DNA of 44,847 nucleotides from an uncultured Treponema sp. (GCA_934667505.1 CAKULY010000017.1:1-44847), one strand, 5' to 3'. Counted from the stretch's first letter, positions 33,498 through 41,575 are shown. Notes: a model not told the origin generated them from the sequence alone. A program made the numbers and translations.

Positions 33498-34756
33498 TCG
33501 TGCCACTTCTTAAAAATCAAAGATGTATTGATTCCAGCAAACGCAAAGTTGTTGCTCATTACGTATTCCGCATCGATTTTGCGGCCTTCGTCCTTGATGT
33601 AGTCCAAATCGCCACATTCAGGGTCAACGTTCTTCAAGTTCAATGTTGGATGGAACCAGCCTTCGTTCATCATGTTGATTGTAAGCCAAGCCTCAACCGC
33701 ACCGCACGCACCCAAAGTGTGACCGATGTATGATTTTGTTGAAGAAATCGGAACTTTGCGACCAAAAACGCGGGCAGTCGCTGTAGTTTCCGCAATATCT
33801 CCGTGGTGAGTTGAAGTTCCGTGCGCATTTACGTAAGCAATATCATCAGCCTTAAGATTTGCCGAATCAAGCGCAAGCTGCATACAAATTCCCATAGTCT
33901 CGCTGTTTGGCGAAGTAATATGAGTTCCGTCCGTGTTTGTTCCAAAGCCAACAATTTCCGCATAGATTTTTGCGCCACGTTTTACAGCGTGTTCCAAATC
34001 TTCCAAAATCAAAGTTCCGGCGCCTTCACCAATAACAAGTCCGTCGCGGTCTTTGTCAAAAGGACTAGGAGCTGTTTCTGGATGCTCATTGCGGATTGAA
34101 GTTGAACCAAGCTGGTCAAAAATTGCAGCATCTGGCGGACAAAGCTCTTCCGCACCGCCGGCAATCATCATATCCTGCAAGCCGTTTTCAATTGTCTCAT
34201 ACGCATAACCAATCGACTGCGAGCCAGAAGTGCAAGCCTCGCTTGTTACAATCATACGGCCTTTAAGCTGGTAAGTTACTTCGATATTTGCGGCGCAAGT
34301 GTGCGGCATACATTTTATATAAGTCGAAGAATTCACTTTCGCAGTGCAGCGGTCTTCCATAACGCTAGTAAGTTCCTGAATCGAATCAAAAGAACCCATT
34401 GAAGAACCGTAAGCGACACCTGTTCTGCCGTTTTTGCACTCATCAACGATTGTGCCGTCTTCGTTCAAAAGACCTGCCATCTGCAAAGCCAGCTGCGAAG
34501 TATGATAAGAAAGAAGCGCAACTCGTCCCATTCCACGAACCAATTTGCGCGGATATTTTGGAATTTCGCCCTTAGCCGGACACGCAAGGTGAGTATTCAT
34601 CCCCTGAATATCGTGCCATTCTTCCATATTTTTAATGCAATTCTTATAAGACTTAAGTTGAGCAAACGCTTCTTCCCAAGTCTGACCAAGTCCGCTCATC
34701 ATTCCTGCGCCTGTAATCACAACACGACGCTTTCCGTTTGGTTTTGTAAAATTCAT
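33494..34756 (-). CDS. Beta-ketoacyl-ACP synthase, FabF-like (aryl-polyene type)
   Basis: Condenses malonyl-ACP with an acyl-ACP. The 420-residue thiolase fold has the catalytic Cys in SEACTSGSQ, His in NAHGTSTH and His in KSYIGHTLGACGAVE. Compared with housekeeping FabF it carries features of the ApeO/ApeR branch: SSTKSYIGHTLGACGAVEAW with GWFHPTLNL following, and an ending SNNFAFAGINTSLIF. ATG 34756 was chosen for AAGGA 8 bases upstream; a longer frame runs into GC-rich hairpins. Behind it DUF1846 overlaps by ATGA. The matching ACP, dehydratases and reductase lie 3-7 kb upstream on the same strand, beyond an ATPase and a broken gene. Confidence 0.85.
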   Translation of the reverse strand: MNFTKPNGKRRVVITGAGMMSGLGQTWEEAFAQLKSYKNCIKNMEEWHDIQGMNTHLACPAKGEIPKYPRKLVRGMGRVALLSYHTSQLALQMAGLLNEDGTIVDECKNGRTGVAYGSSMGSFDSIQELTSVMEDRCTAKVNSSTYIKCMPHTCAANIEVTYQLKGRMIVTSEACTSGSQSIGYAYETIENGLQDMMIAGGAEELCPPDAAIFDQLGSTSIRNEHPETAPSPFDKDRDGLVIGEGAGTLILEDLEHAVKRGAKIYAEIVGFGTNTDGTHITSPNSETMGICMQLALDSANLKADDIAYVNAHGTSTHHGDIAETTATARVFGRKVPISSTKSYIGHTLGACGAVEAWLTINMMNEGWFHPTLNLKNVDPECGDLDYIKDEGRKIDAEYVMSNNFAFAGINTSLIFKKWHE

Positions 34757-34784
34757 ATAATTTTCCTTTTTCTTTTCGACAGCC

Positions 34785-34854
34785 GGGGAAAGTCTTCCCC
34801 TCGGCGGCACTTCGTTGCCGCCGACCCCTTCTAACGGGGCTCAATCGCCGCCCC
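34785..34854 (-). promoter_or_regulatory. GC-rich hairpin array in the fabF leader
   Basis: In an AT-rich genome this stretch is strongly GC-rich. In mRNA order it offers GGGGC/GCCCC (34850-34854 with 34836-34840), CCCC/GGGG (34836-34839 with 34825-34828), the 8-bp CGGCGGCA/TGCCGCCG (34802-34823) and GGGGAA/TTCCCC (34785-34800). The first two share the same bases and exclude each other. It ends about 20 bases before the ribosome site. It may be an attenuator, a regulatory RNA, or a repeat. Confidence 0.5.
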
Positions 34855-34895
34855 GTAACGCCCTGCTAAAATCTTTCAGCAAGAGTTATTAAAGT

Positions 34896-36336
34896 TTAAT
34901 GTAATAAACAAAAAAAATCTATATAACGGATAATTTGTGCAGGGCTTATAAAATTTGCTTCAATAAATACCATATATAATGGTTCTGTACGAACTTTAAT
35001 TCTTGCGGTCGCTGTCATTCCTGGAACTAGACTTATTGTATTTTTATTTCGTTTATCTATAAAATCAATATTTTCAAATCGCAAATTTTTATCTTTAGTA
35101 ATTTTTTTTAAAACTGGAAGAACATCTTCATCAGAACAAATTATATCTGGCTGTATTCCTACACATTCTCCTTTCCAACAATCAAAGACTTTCAAGCTTT
35201 CCTCAATTGATTTGAATGCCATCGATACAGCAAAACTATTATTTGGCATAATAAACTGAAAAACATCTATATAAGTTAAACAGCCCATTGTATTTTCACC
35301 AATAGTTTTTACATTCTTAGAAAATAAACTTTTACCAAGAAGAATTAAGCTTTCTGCGGCACTTGCAGTTTTGTTATTAGTAAGAAAAATTATTTTTCCT
35401 TTATAAACTGGCTTATGTATTTTTTTTGCATATTTTGAATTATAGCTCCTAACAATTCTTTTTGGATTTTTTTATTTGCATGACCAATGAAGTTCGGAAA
35501 TTTTCTTCAAATTTATTATCCCCAACATAAATCGCTCTTTGGTATCTAAGACTTTCTGTAACAGGTGTTTCAATTGATTTTGAAGTTCTATAAATTGTTT
35601 CAGATTCTAATTGCCATGCATCATATATTTTACTGGGAATAACAAGGTCCGTTCCCATATATAGAGAATACAAAAGAAGCAAAGGATAATCTGTTACACC
35701 ACCAGGACAATTTCGTAAATCAATAATTAAATATTTTTTTTCTGAATATTCTTAAATTCCGCATATACTTTTTCAAAATATTCTTTAGCCATTAGGTTTT
35801 CTGAAAAAAACTCTGGTAAAAAAATAGGCAAATTTAAATAAATAGAATTTGAGTTTATTGTCATTTCAAAACCATTTGATAAATTAGTTTTTTGTTCCAA
35901 CAGGTTTGTATTAAAATTATATACACAATCCTGATTTGCAATCGCAAAATGAGAATCACAAATATATCTTTTTAAATCTTCATAAATATTTTTTATTAAC
36001 TCATCAGATGTTTTTATTAAATTTTTCTCAATTTTGTTTCCTATACTAAAAATAAAATCATTTAAAATAAATCCACTTTCAACCATTTCGTCATAAGCAA
36101 TATATGAAGTAGAAAAAAAAATAAACAAAAGCTTCAAAATCTTCCAAGAACTGCTTCTTTGAAACTTTTTTGAAGAGTGTTTTTTCTGAATATAATTTTG
36201 GCTCAATAACTTTTTCTAATTTCGTATTTGAAATTATTTTTGTCTGCGAGAAAAGGAAATAATCTGAAACTATAAAAATTAATAGATAGAAAAATATGTA
36301 TATTTTCTTCATGTTATTGTAACTTATCTTCATCAT
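34896..36336 (-). pseudogene. S41 family peptidase, broken by three homopolymer frameshifts
   Basis: Read across three frame changes, this is an exported C-terminal-processing-type (S41) serine peptidase. A signal peptide (MKKIYIFFYLLIFIV) is followed by KKQFLEDFEAFVYF, a tyrosine/aspartate-rich middle, YLIIDLRNCPGG, and TNNKTASAAES containing the catalytic Ser, then GENTMG. Each break is at a single-base run: nine A at 36113-36121 (one too many), eight T at 35734-35741 (one too few), seven T at 35467-35473 (one too few), in plus-strand letters. After the S41 end, the tail SLVPGMTATARIKVRTEPL resembles the end of a HlyD-type export adaptor, suggesting a fusion or deletion. It may be decayed, phase-variable, or a sequencing error. 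Confidence 0.75.
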
Positions 36337-36419
36337 TTACTTCTTCTCTTTAATAAACATATATTTGCTCCTATTAAAAAGCCAAGATTAAAGCTTCAGT
36401 TTTAGAATTGACTTTTTAA

Positions 36420-36447
36420 GTTGTTTCGCAACGAAGTGAGAAACAAC
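36420..36447. other. Short hairpin
   Basis: GTTGTTTC and GAAACAAC form an 8-bp stem around a 12-base loop, beside the palindromic repeat copy 2. It seems part of the same repeat cluster. Confidence 0.4.
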
Positions 36448-36458
36448 AGTTGAAAAAA

Positions 36459-36530
36459 AGTTTGCAACGCAAAGTTTTTAAGATAAAAACAGACGCCATT
36501 TTCGGCTGTTTTTATCTTGCCTCCTTTCCC
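36459..36530. repeat. Palindromic dispersed repeat, copy 2
   Basis: Homologous to the element at 15939-16003. The centre 36480-36518 has a perfect 12-bp stem, AAGATAAAAACA/TGTTTTTATCTT, with an inner GCC/GGC around ATTTTC. The stem differs from copy 1 while remaining paired. It lies between the S41 pseudogene and the AAA_14 gene. Confidence 0.7.
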
Positions 36531-36580
36531 GTATGAGATGTTGAACTCTATTGATATTTTTGCACACAGATGCAGAAATA

Positions 36581-37780
36581 TCAAATACTGTCATTCAAAA
36601 GAAAATCTGCAATATTTATTATGCTGATGCCTTCATGTAAGTATTTTTCATGTCTTGTTCTTGCAATTAAAACCTTGGGGTAGGCATCTTTTATGCTTAG
36701 CAATGGATATACTTCCCTTTCAAAGGTCTCTGGAGAAGCAATATCATCGCTAACCTGAATATAGATTTTTTCACTCTGTTTAATCGCAACAAAGTCAATT
36801 TCCTTTTTGTAGAGAACTCCGGTATAAACTTCATAACCTCTTCGCAGCAATTCAATGCAAACCATGTTTTCATAAATTCTGCCATAGTCCATATTTTTTG
36901 TTCCAAGAATAGCATAACGAAAAGAATGGTCAGCAAGATAATATTTATCCTGGCTTGCAAGATACTTTTTTCCGCGGATGTCATAGCGGCGCACTTTATA
37001 AAAGGCAAAGGCATTGCAAAGATAATTCAGATATGAGCCTATAGTTTTATTATTCGCTTTCTGTTGATTTGAAACCAATGTATTTGCAAGTTTTTGGGTA
37101 GAAACTTCTGTTGAAATATTATCCAGCAAGAAATCATTAAGTTTTTCAAGTAAAGATGTATTTCGAATTTTATATTTCTGCTTAATATCCCGGACAATCA
37201 AAGCCGAAAATACATCTTTTATGTAGCCATATTTCTGTTGTTCTGTGGAATAAGTGAAAGAACCCGCCATTCCGCCCTGCTTAACGTAATCAGATAGCAA
37301 CGCTTCATTATCAGCTCCGCCAAAATATGATTTATACTCTGCAAAAGAGAATGGAAAAACAGGAATCTCAAAAGTCCGGCCTGTAAAAAGGGTTGCCAAA
37401 TCACTTGATAAAAGAAAAGCATTTGAACCAGTAATGTAAATATGAAATTTCTTTGAATTATGAAGAGAGTTTATTGCCTTTTCAAAACCTTTGCAAAGCT
37501 GAATCTCATCAACAAGCAAAAAATTTTCTGATTCGCCTTCATAATGCTCAAGAACATATTTATTCAATTCATGATATTCAGAAAGATTTTCCCAACTGAT
37601 GTCGTTAAAATTGATATGAATTATGTTTGTCCGTGGAATATTTTTTTTTATATAGTCAATAAAGGATTCCATGAGGCTGGATTTACCACAACGGCGAATC
37701 CCTGTTATTACCTTTATGTCTTCTGTTTTTATTGTACCTGCAAGTTTTTCAAGATATTCATGCCGTTCTATATATTCCAT
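36581..37780 (-). CDS. AAA_14/DUF4143 family ATPase
   Basis: 399 residues. An N-terminal P-loop ATPase has Walker A GIRRCGKSS at residues 27-35 and Walker B FLLVDEIQ near 90, with ITGSNAFLLSSDLA as sensor motif. A winged-helix region (about 200-280) precedes the C-terminal DUF4143 domain, whose RRGYEVYTG..KEIDFVA..IYIQVS resembles a PD-(D/E)XK nuclease core. The family is common in accessory DNA and is often lost and gained; its function is not established. It has its own promoter with three copies of ATTACTCAAAA and stands after the terminator of the fabG operon, so it is a separate unit. Confidence 0.88.
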   Translation of the reverse strand: MEYIERHEYLEKLAGTIKTEDIKVITGIRRCGKSSLMESFIDYIKKNIPRTNIIHINFNDISWENLSEYHELNKYVLEHYEGESENFLLVDEIQLCKGFEKAINSLHNSKKFHIYITGSNAFLLSSDLATLFTGRTFEIPVFPFSFAEYKSYFGGADNEALLSDYVKQGGMAGSFTYSTEQQKYGYIKDVFSALIVRDIKQKYKIRNTSLLEKLNDFLLDNISTEVSTQKLANTLVSNQQKANNKTIGSYLNYLCNAFAFYKVRRYDIRGKKYLASQDKYYLADHSFRYAILGTKNMDYGRIYENMVCIELLRRGYEVYTGVLYKKEIDFVAIKQSEKIYIQVSDDIASPETFEREVYPLLSIKDAYPKVLIARTRHEKYLHEGISIINIADFLLNDSI

Positions 37781-37786
37781 ACTGCA

Positions 37787-37795
37787 ATTTTAGCA
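37787..37795 (-). promoter_or_regulatory. Extended -10 of the AAA_14 gene
   Basis: TGCTAAAAT on the minus strand ends 6 bases before the ATG at 37780; no Shine-Dalgarno is seen. Confidence 0.55.
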
Positions 37796-37800
37796 TGGCC

Positions 37801-37861
37801 ATTACTCAAAATCAATAAAAATTTAATTTTGAGTAATAGAAAATGATTTTATTACTCAAAA
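37801..37861. promoter_or_regulatory. Three copies of ATTACTCAAAA upstream of the AAA_14 gene
   Basis: ATTACTCAAAA occurs at 37801-37811 and 37851-37861, and reversed at 37827-37837. The nearest copy sits where the -35 box should be. Such spacing suggests operator sites or a structured leader region. Confidence 0.45.
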
Positions 37862-37881
37862 ACAAAAATTTAACCTCAAAT

Positions 37882-37917
37882 AAAAAAGTGACCGCTGAAT
37901 AATTCATACGGTCACTT
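37882..37917 (-). terminator. Rho-independent terminator after fabG
   Basis: On the minus strand, AAGTGACCG and CGGTCACTT form a 9-bp stem followed by a run of T. It ends the 41444-37959 operon. Confidence 0.8.
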
Positions 37918-37958
37918 CATTCGTATTTTTAATACATCTAGTCAAGGCTCGCTCCGCC

Positions 37959-38726
37959 TTATCCAACCATTCCGCCGTCAACTGTGATTACTTGGCGAGT
38001 TATGTACGAAGCTCCTTCGCTCAGAAGAAAAACTGCCGCAGCGGCAATTTCTTCCGGTTTGCCCATGCGCTTCATCGGAATTGTGCTGAGCATTATTTCT
38101 TTTGCCTCTGGAATGATGTTTGCAGTCATTTCAGTTTCAATTGCACCAGGAGCAATTACGTTGCAGGTAATATTTCTTCCGGCAAGCTCAACAGCCAACG
38201 CTTTTGTCGCGCCAATAATTCCAGCTTTTGAAGCAGAATAATTTGACTGTCCGCGGTTTCCAATTATTCCGCTTACAGAAGCCATTGTAATAATTCTTCC
38301 GCCGCGCTTGTTTTTTCGGCTAGCCATAGTCATAACAAGCGGCTTTAGGACATTATAAAAACTGTCCAGATTTGTGTGGATTACAGAATCCCAGTCGCTG
38401 TCCTCAAGACCAACAAAAGTGTTGTCGCGGGTAATTCCTGCATTGTTAATAATTCCCCAAAGGATTTCGCCATTTTCTGCAAGTTTAGAAACAAGTTCTC
38501 CAAGTTTTGCTTTGCAATCCTCGCGGTCGGCAACATTGAACTGAATCAATTCGCCATTTCCGCCGGCAGCTTTTATTTCCGCAAAAGTTTCTTCCGCGCG
38601 CGCCTTATTTCCATTGTAATGACAAATAACATAATATCCGGCTTTTGCGGCTTCAACTGCACAGGCACGGCCAATTCCACCTGAAGCTCCGGTTACCAAA
38701 ACTTTCTTATTTTCGTTTTCGCTCAT
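37959..38726 (-). CDS. 3-ketoacyl-ACP reductase, FabG-like
   Basis: NADPH-dependent short-chain dehydrogenase that reduces the beta-keto group of acyl-ACP. 255 residues: cofactor loop TGASGGIG at about 12-19, INNAGIT, and the Ser-Tyr-Lys set in MASVSGII..NYSASKAG. The C-terminus reads YITRQVITVDGGMVG. The VICHYNGNKARAEET segment after the first fold unit fits the ApeQ-type reductases. A GGGGGAAAT site precedes ATG 38726. Last gene of the operon before a strong terminator. A general fatty acid role is the alternative. Confidence 0.88.
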   Translation of the reverse strand: MSENENKKVLVTGASGGIGRACAVEAAKAGYYVICHYNGNKARAEETFAEIKAAGGNGELIQFNVADREDCKAKLGELVSKLAENGEILWGIINNAGITRDNTFVGLEDSDWDSVIHTNLDSFYNVLKPLVMTMASRKNKRGGRIITMASVSGIIGNRGQSNYSASKAGIIGATKALAVELAGRNITCNVIAPGAIETEMTANIIPEAKEIMLSTIPMKRMGKPEEIAAAAVFLLSEGASYITRQVITVDGGMVG

Positions 38727-38768
38727 ATTTCCCCCAAAAATTATAAAACTTTCGCCTAGCGCATCAGC

Positions 38769-39281
38769 CTATTCAGCCTTACCTTTAAACATTGCAAGCA
38801 TATCTTCTGTTTCCATTACGGTAATTTTTGCCGTTGCGGCAGGTTCTGTGTCGCCCACCGCAGCAAAAAGACTGCATAAATAGCGATAAGTATGAGTTTC
38901 TTCATCACGGTAATCTTCTGCGATTTTCATCTGGCAAGTCGAGCCATTCTTTAAAAATCCAACAGAAGCCTTAAAATCAACAACGCTCAGAATCATTCCT
39001 GGAAGCGGTGTGCGCCCCTTGATTTTATTTGTAATTCCTGTAAGAGCAGAAATTCCCTGAGCCATAAGCTCAAATCCTGCCCAAGTCGGAACTCCATCAA
39101 ATTCTTCCTCGTAGAAAATACAATCTTTTGTAATATCGTATTCGCTTGTGATTGTGTGCTTTTCAACATCATGCTGAGTAACACGGCTCAGCAAAAACAT
39201 CTTTCCTTTGTGCGGAAGATAATTTATAAGCTCGTCGTGGTCAATGAACTGAGCCACATTTTTAGGTTCTACAGTTGCCAT
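38769..39281 (-). CDS. Hotdog-fold dehydratase, ApeP-like
   Basis: 170 residues with one hotdog domain. LPHKGKMFLLSRV at about residues 22-34 and GVPTWAGFELMAQGISALTG near 65 are characteristic of the predicted 3-hydroxyacyl-ACP dehydratase family (ApeP, related to FabZ/FabA), which act in aryl-polyene chain building by removing water from 3-hydroxyacyl-ACP. Catalytic His may be HKG at about 24. A GGG-containing ribosome site is 7 bases before the start. It lies 12 bases after the thioesterase gene and 42 bases before fabG. Confidence 0.72.
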   Translation of the reverse strand: MATVEPKNVAQFIDHDELINYLPHKGKMFLLSRVTQHDVEKHTITSEYDITKDCIFYEEEFDGVPTWAGFELMAQGISALTGITNKIKGRTPLPGMILSVVDFKASVGFLKNGSTCQMKIAEDYRDEETHTYRYLCSLFAAVGDTEPAATAKITVMETEDMLAMFKGKAE

Positions 39282-39293
39282 TTTTTACCCTTT

Positions 39294-39716
39294 TTATTCA
39301 TCAGAAAACTTTTTAACAAGTTCAACAAACTTTTTTGGACATTCAAATTCGGACTCGTGAGTCTTTAAGTTAAGCGCCATTTGAGTTGTTTCCGCTTTTG
39401 TAGAAAGCTCCCCTTTTTCATTATAAATTTCATACTTGATTTTTATACGATTTTCATATTCCACCAAATATGTTTTTACAACAGCCTTTTCTGCAAATAG
39501 TAAAGACCTTATATATTTTAAGTTCATTGTTGTAATCGGAAAAGCATAACCGTCGCGAACCATTTCTTTATAGCCATAACCTATTTTATCAAGAAGAGCG
39601 CAACGCGCAGCTTCCAAAAATTTTACGTAATTTCCATGCCAAACAACGTTCATTGCATCAACATCGTAAAATTCCACTTTGATAGGAGTTATTTCGCTAA
39701 CAAATACTTTTTCCAT
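39294..39716 (-). CDS. Acyl-CoA/acyl-ACP thioesterase, 4HBT family
   Basis: 140 residues, hotdog fold of the YbgC/FadM type. The catalytic Asp is in FYDVDAMNVVWHGNYVKFLE, and ITTMNLKYIRSLLFAEK is also typical. It would release acyl chains from the carrier. Its place between two hotdog dehydratases fits the ApeK position of aryl-polyene clusters. ATG 39716 (MEKVFV) is chosen; an in-frame TTG just upstream is unlikely. It starts 10 bases after the preceding gene. Confidence 0.82.
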   Translation of the reverse strand: MEKVFVSEITPIKVEFYDVDAMNVVWHGNYVKFLEAARCALLDKIGYGYKEMVRDGYAFPITTMNLKYIRSLLFAEKAVVKTYLVEYENRIKIKYEIYNEKGELSTKAETTQMALNLKTHESEFECPKKFVELVKKFSDE

Positions 39717-39726
39717 TCTCAATGCC

Positions 39727-40095
39727 CTATTCGTCTATTATACTAAAAGAACCTGAAGAATACACGTGCTCTGCATTTTGGGCATCTGCCATATTGAAAG
39801 AAACAGTTCCTTTTGCAACATTTTTTGCTAAATCCAATCTGATATTTGAATCAGGTCTAATAGGCGCTGAAAACTTTATTCTTTTTATGGAAGGAATATA
39901 TCTTTGAGTTCCAAAATATTTTCTTGAAAACCTTGTTATAACTTCAAACTGCGCAACGGCAGGAAGCAATTTGAATTCTGGAAAATGTCCGTCAAAAAAA
40001 TCGCTTTCTTCTGGAATTATAAATTCCAATGCGATTTTATTGTCTTCTTGTTCAAGAATTTTTTCATTTTCTATGCTATGAAAATTTATTTTCAT
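39727..40095 (-). CDS. Hotdog-fold dehydratase, ApeI/FabZ-like
   Basis: 122 residues. The FDGHFPEFKLLPAVAQFEVI motif holds the catalytic His and matches ApeI-type small dehydratases, which have the GHFPxFPILPGV arrangement without the FabZ Glu pattern. IKRIKFSAPIRPDSNIRLDL is the second strand. It probably removes water from 3-hydroxyacyl-ACP. GGAGAAATT is a fair ribosome site. It is the first gene after an internal terminator that follows the ACP. Confidence 0.72.
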   Translation of the reverse strand: MKINFHSIENEKILEQEDNKIALEFIIPEESDFFDGHFPEFKLLPAVAQFEVITRFSRKYFGTQRYIPSIKRIKFSAPIRPDSNIRLDLAKNVAKGTVSFNMADAQNAEHVYSSGSFSIIDE

Positions 40096-40134
40096 AATTT
40101 CTCCAATTTTAAAAACTGTTTAAAATTCTAGTCG

Positions 40135-40178
40135 AAAAAAAAGCGTCGTTTTAGTCCAAAGACCTTTTCGACGCTTTT
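40135..40178 (-). terminator. Terminator between the ACP gene and the hotdog genes
   Basis: On the minus strand AAAAGCGTCG pairs with CGACGCTTTT, followed by eight T. It lies after the ACP stop (40222) and before the dehydratase start, so it may cut transcription and keep ACP more abundant than the enzymes downstream. Some read-through or a second promoter must serve those genes. Confidence 0.7.
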
Positions 40179-40221
40179 CCTGACTTAAATCAGCAATAAT
40201 CTGAAATCTAAACAGCCTTAA

Positions 40222-40470
40222 TTATCCCATGTATGGAACAAGAGCATCAACAACATCTTGAACGGTCTTTACTGTCTTGAAAATTGCTGGATCAAATTTT
40301 GTACCAGCAGGCATAAATTCCTTCATTTTCTGAATCAAATCGATAGAATCAATAGAATCAAGTTCCAAGTCATCAAAAAGGGTTGCTTCTGGAGTTACTG
40401 TTCCTTCATCAATTTCAAATTCTGAAACAAGAATTTCTTTAAGTTTTGCAAAAATTTCGTCTTTTGACAT
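40222..40470 (-). CDS. Acyl carrier protein
   Basis: 82 residues, acidic, with the phosphopantetheine Ser in LELDSIDSIDLI at about residue 38. The LDSID context, rather than the LDSLD of housekeeping AcpP, is common among carriers of aryl-polyene and related pathways. A strong GAGGAAGG site precedes ATG 40470. It follows the acyltransferase by 116 bases and is ahead of a terminator. Confidence 0.9.
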   Translation of the reverse strand: MSKDEIFAKLKEILVSEFEIDEGTVTPEATLFDDLELDSIDSIDLIQKMKEFMPAGTKFDPAIFKTVKTVQDVVDALVPYMG

Positions 40471-40586
40471 TTCTAAACCTTCCTCAATATAAAATACTTT
40501 ATATAAGTAATAAGAATATTTATATCATATAAAAATAAAAAAGCAAAATCAACCCACAAATAATGTCTTAAAGACTAAAAAGCTCT

Positions 40587-41444
40587 TTAATCTATATTTG
40601 TTACATATTTTTTGCTATTTTCTTCTATATATTCTGTTAAAATCTTTTCCATTCTTTCAGTTAAACGCTTTGCCGCAATAGGTTCTGAAAGTTCAAGGTA
40701 TTCATTCACATCAATTTCTGGCAAAAGTTTTATATCGTAAATATATCGCTCAGTGTGATTGTAAGACCAAAAAGGGTCGTGTTTGCCAAGACCGTATTTG
40801 TCATTGCCACCAATAAAAATCGGCTGAATTGCACACTTTGCATTATACGCAATGCGTGCAGCCCCTTTTTTATAATTGTTATGACCGTGTCTAGGCGTGC
40901 GAGTTCCTTCTGGAAAAATTATAACGTTATTTCCATCTTGCAAAGTTTGACTACACAGTTTGCAAAGCTCATCAAAATCAAGGGAGTTAACTATGTAGCA
41001 CTGATTTATTACACCTGCAAGGACAGTTTTTGTAAGACCTCCGCGAACAATGCAATTTGCGTTAGGAACCATGGACATTATAAAAACAAAATCCAAAAGC
41101 GAAGGGTGATTCGCAACGATTACTTTTGAATGAAGATTTTTTAAGGCTTCCTTATCTTCTGTTTTTAAAACAACGACCCCTATTGCGCGCATCATGTTTA
41201 TGAACATTCTAAATGTCGCAGATACAAACTTTCTTGCCTCTGTTTGAAACTTTCGCTTTGGGTGAACAAATATTTTTATCCAAGGAAAAACAAGAATCGC
41301 CAAAATAACGCTTCCTGTCCCAAAAAAGATAAAAAGAAATAGTTTCATAAAACAAGCGTAAAAATAAAACAAAATATTTTTTATTGCAGGAAGTTCATCA
41401 TGATTATACTTTTTGTGAATCTCTTCTTTTTCTTCAAGGGTCAT
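40587..41444 (-). CDS. Lysophospholipid/PlsC-type acyltransferase
   Basis: 285 residues. Two hydrophobic helices near the N-terminus anchor it in the inner membrane. NHPSLLDF (HX4D motif) near residue 110 and FPEGTRTPRHG near 175 are the catalytic and acceptor motifs of the PlsC family. In aryl-polyene clusters an acyltransferase (ApeB/ApeD type) attaches the product to a lipid. I chose ATG 41444 because GGGAG lies 7 bases upstream; an ATG at 41456 overlaps the ribosome site. First gene of the operon. Confidence 0.85.
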   Translation of the reverse strand: MTLEEKEEIHKKYNHDELPAIKNILFYFYACFMKLFLFIFFGTGSVILAILVFPWIKIFVHPKRKFQTEARKFVSATFRMFINMMRAIGVVVLKTEDKEALKNLHSKVIVANHPSLLDFVFIMSMVPNANCIVRGGLTKTVLAGVINQCYIVNSLDFDELCKLCSQTLQDGNNVIIFPEGTRTPRHGHNNYKKGAARIAYNAKCAIQPIFIGGNDKYGLGKHDPFWSYNHTERYIYDIKLLPEIDVNEYLELSEPIAAKRLTERMEKILTEYIEENSKKYVTNID

Positions 41445-41467
41445 AAAATCTCCCATAAAAAAAAGTT

Positions 41468-41486
41468 AAATCGAAAAATTCGATTT
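41468..41486. promoter_or_regulatory. Perfect palindrome upstream of the acyltransferase gene
   Basis: AAATCGAA-AAA-TTCGATTT is a perfect 8-bp inverted repeat, 24 bases before the start codon. It may be an operator. A minus-strand TATAAT lies at 41547-41552. Confidence 0.45.
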
Positions 41487-41575
41487 CCGATTTAAGTTTT
41501 TAACGCAATTTCGTAACAAAGCCAAGAATTGCAGCATACTAAACCGATTATAAAAATACCTTATATACTTTTTAT

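Noticed and set aside
36402..36584. 60-codon ORF between the pseudogene and the AAA_14 gene
   Set aside because: It is created by the palindromic repeat; its similarity to a frame near 15960 comes from the repeat itself.
33494..41444. Complete aryl-polyene cluster
   Set aside because: Several defining genes are missing from the window, so only an aryl-polyene-like core can be claimed.
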